This document shows positions 53,502-63,900 of a stretch of 64,000 nucleotides of DNA, one piece after another; position 1 is the stretch's first letter; every line of letters begins with the position of its first letter. Below the pieces are notes generated by a model. It worked only from the letters and a program-made list of their open reading frames with translations, did not search any database and was not told the origin of the DNA. The translations under genes and the position numbers were made by a program. Source of the DNA: Erythrobacter rubeus (GTDB taxonomy: Bacteria; Pseudomonadota; Alphaproteobacteria; Sphingomonadales; Sphingomonadaceae); assembly GCF_014705715.1 (NCBI RefSeq), contig NZ_JACXLC010000001.1, positions 540,457 through 604,456 of the forward strand, given 5' to 3'.

Positions 53502-53685
53502 AGCTTGGAGAATATGGACCTTGCGGACTGCAAAACAAGCAGGATCATCTTCGCAGGGCCAAGATATGCCCGATTTTTGTGATCAAACAGGTCTTGGCAA
53601 GCCGAAATGCCTGCGCTAACGCGCGCCCTTCCTGTCTGAGAAACGCCGCTGAAAACTTCGACCTTGCGGCTTGAAACAGGGACGC
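53502..53685. other. Intergenic region between hspQ and tRNA-Ser
   Basis: No gene supported. It should hold the hspQ promoter on the minus strand and the tRNA-Ser promoter on the plus strand. No clear boxes were identified. Confidence 0.5.
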
Positions 53686-53775
53686 GGAGAGATGCCGGAG
53701 TGGTCGAACGGGGTAGTCTCGAAAACTACTGTGCCCTTACGGGTACCCAGGGTTCGAATCCCTGTCTCTCCGCCA
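53686..53775 (+). tRNA. tRNA-Ser (anticodon CGA)
   Basis: A 90-base class II tRNA: acceptor GGAGAGA with TCTCTCC, anticodon arm GTAGT-CTCGAAA-ACTAC (anticodon CGA, reading TCG), a long variable arm and T arm CAGGG-TTCGAAT-CCCTG. The discriminator is G and CCA is encoded at 53773-53775. No integrase is adjacent. Confidence 0.95.
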
Positions 53776-53780
53776 CTTCC

Positions 53781-54440
53781 TTATGGATGCAGCACTATCC
53801 GGTCGTCTATCGGGTCGTAGCGTATGTCGATCCCGGCATCACGGACCTGCTGGAAGGAAACGAGTTCGTTCGACGCAAGGCGCGAAGGCATACTTTGCGA
53901 TGTTTCCGATTGGTTGAGCAGCGTCTGAAGCTCTTGTCCGCGAACGAAAATGCGCGCGTTCTGATCGATCGTCACAGTCATCGATCCGAGTTCTTTTCCC
54001 TCTGTAATCAGCGATTTGCGCACCTCTATGAGATCACTTCCCACTGGGACCTCGCCGCCTCCAGGCGATGATTGATCACTTAGATCAAAATCGATTGCGG
54101 CAAGCGACGGATCGCCGATGCTCAGAGATGCGCGTGATCCTGCGCCTGATTGATCTGCAATGGATTCGCTGGGCGCAGCCGCGGCCTGCGCCTGGGCGGA
54201 GTTTTGCGGACTTGTCGCCGTGGTGGCAGCGTTCTGTTGGGTCTCGGCATTCGTCTCGGACGTATTCTCAACCAGCGCCGGGAGCGCGAAACGCGAGACG
54301 GCGGACGCCAGAACGTCTGATCGTTGTATAAAATAGGGCAGCGAAGCTCCACCAATCAGCAGGATGATGGCGGCCGTCAGACAGGCGAATAGGAGCTTGT
54401 CCTCTCCGATACCTTTTTTGATTGGCGGCTGTTCCACCAC
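53781..54440 (-). CDS. One-pass membrane protein of unknown function, divergent from the adhesin
   Basis: A 219-residue product: short cytoplasmic N-terminus, one transmembrane helix (about residues 16-37, FACLTAAIILLIGGASLPYF), a disordered Ala/Ser/Thr/Gln-rich periplasmic region, then a small globular C-terminal domain of about 90 residues. That domain includes VTIDQNARIFVRGQELQTLL and RYDPIDDRIVLHP. Family not recognised. It starts with GTG (two in a row) after GGGGA. It lies back to back with the giant adhesin gene, which suggests but does not prove a role in its secretion or anchoring. Confidence 0.7.
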   Translation of the reverse strand: MVEQPPIKKGIGEDKLLFACLTAAIILLIGGASLPYFIQRSDVLASAVSRFALPALVENTSETNAETQQNAATTATSPQNSAQAQAAAAPSESIADQSGAGSRASLSIGDPSLAAIDFDLSDQSSPGGGEVPVGSDLIEVRKSLITEGKELGSMTVTIDQNARIFVRGQELQTLLNQSETSQSMPSRLASNELVSFQQVRDAGIDIRYDPIDDRIVLHP

Positions 54441-54911
54441 ACGATCCCCAGAGTTTTCGACCGGCGACAGCGCGCCTGAAAACGCGCCGTATAGCCCGAT
54501 TTGGTTCCCATTTGTCTAACGAATTGGATCATTTCCGTCATTCGCCGCCGTCAGATTCCTTGATTTTCAGGACGTTAGATTCGCCGAGCCGATTCGAGGT
54601 TCGGACAACGATTCGCGATCCCATTAACCAATTAATCCATTTCCGGATGTGGGTTTTGATAAGTTAATTTATATATTACATAGACTTATTTATGGTTCAC
54701 TGGTTTGGTAAACGAACTTGAAACCAATGCGAAAAGCTGGTCAAATTGATCCAATGTTGCGGGGGGTTGTGCTTTTTCAGCGCTGAATCGCCTTAAGGAC
54801 AGTAAATCGGGGCTGTGAGCGAAGAGTTGCCGAGCGTGCTTTGTTACGTGAGGTTAGTCGCGCTTGCGCCCAAAAAGTCGGTGACATCCGGCGAGCAAGG
54901 ACGGCAAAGCG
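54441..54911. other. AT-rich intergenic region upstream of the adhesin
   Basis: This 471-base gap is far more AT-rich than the rest of the window, mainly at 54640-54720, where TTGATA (54656) and TATATT-like tracts occur but not with ideal spacing. It probably holds the adhesin promoter and binding sites for regulators such as nucleoid proteins. AAGGA at 54897-54901 is the adhesin ribosome binding site. Short frames in the gap are not convincing. Confidence 0.55.
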
Positions 54912-57900
54912 ATGAAATTCGAAAACGACGCCAATCAGGACCGCACTGAAGATTTCGTGACCGATTCGATCAGCGAATCGAATGAGATCGTTTTGCCTGC
55001 TCAGGATAACGTCATCACGCTTCCGCCGGGCGCTTCGCTGGAAGATCTGTCGGTAGAGGGGCGCGATCTCGTGATCACGCTGGCCGACGGATCGCGTATC
55101 GTTATTCCCGATGGCGCCGTGTTCGTACCGCAGATCGTAGTCGAAGGCGTTGCCGTACCGCCGCAAACAGTCGCTCAGCTCCTTACCGGTAGCGAGCCGG
55201 AACCAGCTGCCGGTGCAACCCAGAGTTCGGGCGGCAATTTTGCTGGCGATGAAGGTGAGATCCAGCCAGCCTTCGACATCGGCGACCTTCTGCCATTCAC
55301 CGAATTGCAGTTCCCGGAAGAGCCGGAGGAGGAAATCCTTCCTTTCGGCGATGACGAGCCGGAAGTCGTAATCGAGACCGTCGACAATCCGATCGGTGTG
55401 CCGAATGCCGTGACCACCGTCGACGAAGACGGCCTGCCAGCCCGCGGCGACGAACCCGAAGGCACTCAAGCTGAAACCGATAGCGAGAGCACCAGCGGCA
55501 GGATCGTCGTCGATGCACTCGATGGACTCTCGGCCATCCTGATCAACGGTATCGAGTTGACCGGTCCGGGGCAGGTCATCACCACGCCTCTGGGCGAGCT
55601 GACGATCACCGGGCTCGACCTCGATGCTGGCGAAGTGACTTTCACCTACACGCTTACCGACAACACGACCGAAGACGTTTCCGACGTCTTCCAGGTCACT
55701 GCAATCGATACGAATGAAGATTCAGGTGAGGCTACGCTCACCATCAACATTACCGATGATGGTCCCATCGCAGCGGACGATTTCAACATGGTTCCGGCAG
55801 GTTCGCATGATGCGATCACCGGAGATGTGCTGATCAACGACGTTTCGGGCGCCGATGGCTATGCCGAAGATGGACCTGTGCAAAGTTTCAGCAATGCAAG
55901 CGGCACCGCCGAGCCGGGCGAAACGCTGCAGGGTGAATACGGCACGCTGACGCTCAATGCCGATGGCAGCTACACCTATGTCCGCGATTTCAATACGCCG
56001 GGCGGGGTCGAGGACACCTTTGAATATACCATCGCTGACCAGGACGGCAGCACCTCGACGGCAACGCTTGTTATCGAAATCGGTGACGCGCCGGGTGTCA
56101 TAACCAGCGTTCCGCGCACCGGCGCAGGAACCGTTGTGGAAGAAGGCGCGCTCGCGCCGCGCGGCGATGAGCCTGCCGGTTCGGGCGAAATTGCCGATGG
56201 TATTGCGGATAACAACAGCGACCCTGCTGAAAACACCAGCGGTGTGATCGAGTTCTCGTCGCCGGACGGACTCGGATCCGTCACACTCAACGGCGTCGAA
56301 GTCACGCCGGGTGATTTGCCGCAAACCGTCATCGATGATGGCACAGGCACTCTGGTTGTGACCGATCTGACATATGATCCTGTCACCGGTCTGGGCAGCA
56401 TCATTTACGAATATACCCTCGGCGACAACACCGATGGCGATGACACCACCGTCGAAGTGGACATTGTTGTAACCGACCTCGACGGTGACGAAGCCGAAGA
56501 CACGCTGGTTATCACGATTGTCGATGACGAACCCGAAGCGGTGGATGACGATGAAGGCCAGGTAGCCGAAGACACACCGGTCACTGTCAACGTGCTCGAC
56601 AACGACATTGTCGGTGCCGACGACGTCGAGGTAGGCGACATTGCCTTTGTTGACGGAACGCTCAGCGGCACGGGCACGCTTGTCAACAATGGCGATGGCA
56701 CTTTCACCTACACGCCGGGCCCCGGTGAAGAGGGTGAAGTGACATTCGATTACACCATCACCGATGGCGACGGAGACACTTCGACAGCAACCGTGACCCT
56801 CGAGCTGGAGCCGGACTCCGTTCCCGAGATCGCCGTCGAGGGCGACAATACTGTCGACGAGGCAGGTCTGGCTGCGCGCGGCGACGAGCCGGCTGGTTCG
56901 GATGAGACAAGCAACAGCGAATTCACCTCCGGCCTGATTGCGATCGACACCGGTAATGACACCGTCGGATCGCTCGAGATCAACGGGGTTGACGTCACCA
57001 ATGGCGGGACTGTTACGACCTCCAAGGGCGTACTTACGGTTACGCTCACGGGTACGCAGTATTCCTACACTTACGAACTGACCGACAATACGCTGACCGA
57101 TCCGGACAGCGATACATTTACCGTTACGGTCACCGACAGCGATGGCGACGCGGCGACCACTTCATTCGTGATCGCGATCGTGGATGATGCGCCAACCGCC
57201 GAAGACGACACTGGCTCGATCGCTGCGGGCGAATTCGGCCCGATCGGCGGCAACGTCATCACCAATGACACGCAGGGCGCGGATGGCGCGGTTGTCACGT
57301 CCTACACCGGAGCAGGCGGTTCAGGCGATGCGGGCGAAACCGTGCAGGGCCAATATGGTGTCCTCACCATCGCTGCCGACGGAACGTTCAGCTACACCCG
57401 TGATCCGGGCACACCGGGCGGTGTCACCGACACGTTCAACTACACAATCACCGATGGTGACGGCGACACCGCCGACGCCGATCTGGTGATTTCGATCGCC
57501 GATGGCGTGACCACGCTCGACCTGCCGGTGAGCGGCGAGGCTGGCACCTCCGTCGACGAGGCGGGCCTTGATGGACCTCCTGCCGGTTCAGCAGCTGCAA
57601 CCGACAGCGAGACAACGGCGGGCACTTTCACATTCTCTGCAGAAGACGGACCGGCAACGGTGCTGATCGACGGCACCGAGGTGACCACGGTCGGCCAAAC
57701 CTTCACCGGGTCGTTCGGCACGCTTGAGATCACCGCCATCAATGCGGGTTCGATCAGCTACACCTATACCCTCGAAACCAATACCAGCGGCGACAACACG
57801 TCAGACAGCTTCGTCGTTCGTGTCGAAGATCAGGACGACGATGTCAGCGAAGGCACTCTTGAAATCGCGATCGTGGACGATGTTCCTACAGCGATCGCGG

Positions 57901-60900
57901 ATTTCGATAGCGTGACCGAAGATGGACCACTGATTGCCGACGGCAATGTTTTGACCGGCAGTGGCGGCACCGATGCCAACGCGACCGATGGCGTTGCCGA
58001 CGTGCAGGGCGCCGACGGCGCCAGCGTTACCGGTGTTGCAGCAGGCACTTCGACCAGCGAAGTAACCGGCCAGGTCGGCACGCCAGTGATGGGCACTTAT
58101 GGCTCGCTCACGATCGGCGCCGATGGTGCATACAGCTACGAGCTGGATAATAACAACGCGACTGTTCAGGGTCTCAATGAAACCGAAAACCTGACCGAGA
58201 CCTTCACCTACTCCATCACCGATGGTGACGGGGATGTCCGCACCACCACCGTCACAATTACTATCAACGGCGCGGATGATCCTGTCGTGATTACCGGTCT
58301 CGACGGACAGGGATCGGAGCAGACGCTGTTCGAGAACGATCTGCCCGATGGAACGTCTTCGGACCCTGCAGCGCTGACGCAGACCGGCTCGTTCGAAGTA
58401 ACCAGCCAGGATGGTCTTGCGACATTGACCGTTGGCGGCATCACCGTCTTCGATGCCGACAATCCCGTCGGCTTCCCAGTGACAATTGATGATCCGATTT
58501 ACGGTCTGCTGACGATCACCGGCGTGGCGACCACCACGGATGCGTCCGGCGACGTGGTCAGCGCGACGGTAAACTACAGCTACACTCTGCAGGACAATTC
58601 GCTGCTTCACACGGGCGGCAATGACGGTTCGTTCACCGACAGCTTTGCTGTCGTCGCGACCGACACCGACGGTTCGACATCGAGCGACTCCCTCGACATC
58701 ACGATTGTCGACGACGCTCCGATTGCGACCGACAACTCGAACACCGTCGATGAAGGCGCGAGCGTCACCGGCAACCTGCTCACAGACGACAATGGTGACG
58801 GCGTGGATGCGCCAGGTGCCGATGGTTTCGGCGCTGCAGGCGCGATCGTCGAAATCACCAGCGTCAACGACACGATCACTCAGACCACCGTGGATGCGTC
58901 GGGCAATCTGGTCATCACGACCACTCTGGGTGTTCTGACGGTCGATGCCACGACCGGTGAGTACACCTATCAATCCACCGCCGATGCGACGAATGTCGAT
59001 GTGGCGGATGTGTTCACCTATACAATCATCGATGCCGATGGTGACGAGGCTCAGGCTGAGCTGACGATTGACGTCGTCAACGCGCCGGGCGTCGTTTCCG
59101 ATAATGACGTCAACGTAAACGAAGCGGGTCTGCCAGGCGGGAGCGATCCGCTCTCCGGCAGTGCGACCGACAATGGCGGTCAGATCACGGTTGTCGGTGC
59201 GACCGGCACGCTGGTCTTCTCGCTGGATGGAGCCATTGCAGGCCCCGGCGCTAACGAAGTGCAGATCGACGGGATCTACGGGACCATCGTTCTGAACACG
59301 CAGACAGGCGCGTACACATACACGCTCGATACGCCGTTCACCGACGCGGTTGACGAAAACGGTGCGAACGTCGTGAATGCTGCAGAAAGCTTCACCTACG
59401 AAGTTCGCGATACGAATGGCGCGCTTATCGGTGACGGGTCGATCGACGTGAACATCACCGACGACATTCCGACCGCTACCGATCAGGCGAGCATCAATGT
59501 CGCCGAGGACGCTGCAGCTCCTATTGGCGGGAACGTGCTCACTGACGGTGTCGACGACACGCCTGGTGCGGATGGAGCAACGGTCACTGTCATCACCATC
59601 GACGGCACCGATTATCCGGTCGCTCAGACCGCAACGCCAACGAGCGTGACGACACCGAACGGCGTTTACACCATCCTTCCCGATGGCACGTGGACCTTCG
59701 ATCCGGCCGCGAACCTCGATCAAGAAAATGGCCCGGTCGATGCCTCTTTCACTTACACGCTGACCGATGGTGACGGTGATTTCGACACGGCAGAACAGCC
59801 GATCCTGATCACTGATGGTGCCGATCCTTCGGCCGGTCCAGACATCATCCTGACGGTCGATGACCAGAACCTGCCGGACGGCTCGACTCCGGGGTCGGTA
59901 ACCAGCAGCGATACGATCGTTTTCACCGAGGGTTCGGACGACATCGCGTCCATCGCTTTCGGAGGCATTGGCGGCCTCAATGGCGGCCTCGATTGGGTCC
60001 GTGTCAGCGATACACAGATCACTGGCTCCGATGGCGGCCGCCTGGTGGTTACGCTGGACCTGTCGGTCACCGGCACGACAGCGACTGTCACGGCAACGCT
60101 GAACGACAATTTCGACGATCACCCGACCATCAATGCCGATGACCTCGCCGATCTCGGCGATGTCGATGTCGTCGCAACCGACATCGATGGCAGCACGGCC
60201 AGCTCAACCGTGAATTTGCTGATTTCGGACGATCTGCCGACGATCACCGCAAGCGCGCCTTCGGCTGGTGCGCTGACTGTCGATGAAACCGTCCTCGGCA
60301 CCGATGCAATGGCGAATTTCGCCGGCCTGTTCACCTCCGACGCGAATGCAGACGGACCGGGCACCGTGGGCAATTACACCCTCGGCGTGAATGCTGGCTC
60401 GACCGGGCTGGTGGACACTGCAACGAACGAAGCGGTCGTCCTGACCGTAAACAACGGCGTTGTCGAAGGGCGTACCGAAAGCACCGGTGCGCTTGTCTTC
60501 ACGGTTTCAGTGGATGCTGCGACAGGTGTTGTAACGCTTGATCAGCGGAGCGCGGTCAAGCATGTTAACACGACCGATGATAACGACCCCACCGGCCTCG
60601 CAGCTGACAACCTGATCACGCTGAGTGCCACAATCACGGACAGCGATGGCGACACTGCCACCGCGACCGCAAACATCGCTGGCGGGATCACCTTCCTCGA
60701 CGACGGGCCTGCACTCAGCGGCGTGTCGGTAGGAAGCACTGTCAGTGTCGATGAGACTGACGGCCTCACCACGAGTGCTACGTCAGCCGCTTCGATCCTC
60801 AATTTCACGGCCGATTTTGGTGAAGATGGCCCTAACGGGACAGAATTCGCATTGGTGATCGACAATGCGGCGAGCGGTCTTGCAACCGCGGTCGGCGATT

Positions 60901-63900
60901 ATCCGATCACTCTGGTTGCGACGAGCCCGACCGTGATCACCGGCGTTTTCGACGATGGTAATGGCGAGCAGCCGGCATTCACCGTCGAGATCAACGCCAA
61001 TGGCACAATCACGCTGACGCAGATCGTCGCGCTCGAGCATCTGGTAGATGGCGACGACAGCGCGGGCGAGCACAACGACACGCTCGACCTCGCCGGCAAG
61101 ATTTCCGCAACTGTGACCATCAAAGACGGCGATGGCGATACAGACAGCGCGACGGTCGCTATCGGCGCCGCTCTGACCTTCTTCGATGATGGTCCGTCGG
61201 TCACGCTTTCGGGCGTCAACGACAGCCTGACTGTGAGCGACGCGGATTTCGGTGACGATGCAGATGCAAACTTCGCTGACAATTTCACTTTCGACGGCGG
61301 TGAAGACGGCGCAGCAAGCACGAGCTTTGCGCTTTCGGTCATCAATGGAAGCGATTCCGGCCTGATCGACACGCTCAGTGGAAACAGCGTTTTCCTCTTC
61401 CTCGAAGCAGGCGTGGTTGTCGGGCGCGAAGGCGTCGATGCGGCAGCTGCTGCGACCGGTGAGGAAGTGTTCACGGTCACCGTCGACAATACCGGCGAAG
61501 TCGTGCTCGACCAGAGCCGCGCGGTCGATCACGAACTCAGCACCGGCGCGAACGGCTCGATCGTTTCGCTAGCATCGGACGGCCTCGTACAACTGATCGC
61601 TACTGTCACGGACAACGATGACGACACGGCCAGCACCGCGCTCGATATCGGATCAAACCTCTCGTTCACCGACGATGTACCGACTGCGGGACCGAACAAT
61701 GTGGTCCGGGTGGACGACGATGTTCTGGGCGGAAATCCTGGCGGACCGAACGACAACGTCGATGCACAGTTCACCACCGGAACGCTGAACCACGATTTCG
61801 GCAATGACGGCGGCACAATCGCATTCGAGACGACCGGTTCGCCGAATGGCTTCCGCTACGTTGCTTCGGGCGATGACATCATTGTCGAGCAGGAGCAGGG
61901 CACAGGCAACTTCGTCGCGGTGCTGACCATCACGCTCGACCCGAGCAATGGCGATTACACTGTTACCCAGACCGCCAATATCTGGCACTTCCCCGGCGAT
62001 ACCGAGAACAACCTCCTGTTCCCGATCGCCTACACCGTGACCGACGGCGACACCGATACCGCGACTGGATCGCTGGTGATCAATGTCGACGACGATACGC
62101 CGGTTGCGACCGATGACGGCATTATCGCGACGGTCGACGATAACGACAGCGGCGTTAACATCGGCAATGTCACAGACATCACCGCGAATGACAGCTACGG
62201 TGCAGACGGTGTCGGCACCCCTGCAGTCACGATCGCAGTCGGCAGCCTGGGCGGAACAGTCACGATCGATGGCAGCGGTAACCTGCTCTACACCTCGGCA
62301 ACGGACATCACCGCGCCCTTCACCGACCAGGTGGAAACCTTCACCTACACCATCACCGATGGTGACGGTGACACCACCACGGCAACCTTCCAGGTGCGTA
62401 TCACCGACGAAGGCCCCTCGATCGACGCCGATGCGGCGACCGTTACGGTCGATGAAGAAGGCCTCGGCGGGATCGCCGGTAACGGCGATAGCTCGGGCGA
62501 CGTCGCTGGCGAAGCGACGGTACAGACCGGTAACCTCTCGGGTATCGATTTCGGGACCGACGGCCCCGGCTCGATCACGCTGACCGCGGTTACCGACACC
62601 GGCTTGACGACGCTCGCAGGAAACGCAGTCGAAACCGTGTGGGATGCGACTACGCGCACGCTCACTGGTCAAGACGCAGTCACCGGCGAAGACGTGTTCA
62701 CGCTCGTGATCAATGATGTTGCGACGGGTGCGTACACCTTCACCCTGCTGGCTCCGATCAACCACCCTGATGGCACCAGCGAAGACGACCAGTCTTTCTC
62801 CGTTGGCGTAATCGTCAGCGACGCCGAAGGCGACACTGCCAATGGATCGATCAGCATCACGATCGACGATGACAGTCCGCTCGCCGCGATCGACGCCTCG
62901 GGTCTCAGCGTTTCGCATGACGAGACGCCCGGCATTGACGGTGAAGCGCAAGACGTGGCCGGTCCGATTGCCGCATTCGCCGTTGTGACCAACACAGGCG
63001 ATGATCCCGATGTGGCAGGCACGGTCATCGGCTATGCTCAGGACATCAACGGTCTGGCATTTACTGGCACCAATTTCGGCGCTGACGGACCCGGCACTGT
63101 CTCCTTCTCGCTCGACGTGTCGAGCGCGGGTGTGGAATCGGGTCTCAACACCACGGATGGCACGGATATCGTTCTATTCAAGGAAGGCGATGTCGTTGTT
63201 GGCCGCGTGGGCGACCAGTCCGGTAAGGCAGCTTTCGCCGTCGCTGTGAACAGCGCCACCGGCGCGGTCAGCCTGGTGCAGTATCTCTCCATTGAACATC
63301 CGACAGGCGGAGCCTCCAGCCCGGACGAAACCGTTTCCATAGCGAGCGGTGCGCTGGTCGCATCGGTCACCGCGACCGATGCCGATGGCGACAGCTCGAC
63401 CGCCTCGACGGCAATCGGCGGCCTCATCTCGTTCCAGGACGATGCGCCGACGCTCATTGCACCAATCGATGACGAAACCGCCGCGAACGATGCGGACGCA
63501 GCTCCGTTGACCGGATCGCTGAATATCGATTTCGGTGCGGATGGTCCCGGCACTGTCGAGACCATTTCGGCCGACGTGACCGGGCTGACTGTGGGCGGGC
63601 AACCGCTGACAACTGTACAGAACGGCAACGTGCTGACCGCATTTGTTGACAGCGACGGTAGCGGCACATTCAATGCCGGTGATACCGAAGTCTTTACGAT
63701 CACGGTCGATCCCGATGCTGGTTCGTCCGGCGAATATGAGTTCGACCTTATCGTACCGCTCGATGGTGAAGTGACCGTTGTCGATATCGGCAGCGACGGT
63801 GCATTCGGTTCCGGACCGGCACTCAGCCGAATAGTTTCGCAGGACAGCACAGGTGATGAGCTGGTATTCGTCACCGGCTGGGAGCCGAACGGCAATGGCG

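Noticed and set aside
54777..55469. A 230-codon minus-strand frame at the start of the adhesin
   Set aside because: It is antisense to the conserved adhesin N-terminus and has no start signal.
55419..57569. Regularly spaced repeats as a possible CRISPR array
   Set aside because: The period is 717 bases, in frame and coding, with diverged copies; no short identical repeats and no cas genes.
57801..60122. A 773-codon open frame on the minus strand opposite the adhesin gene
   Set aside because: It lies antisense to a clear coding frame. Arg- and Val-rich long antisense frames are expected opposite GC-rich repeat genes, and no known motif appears.
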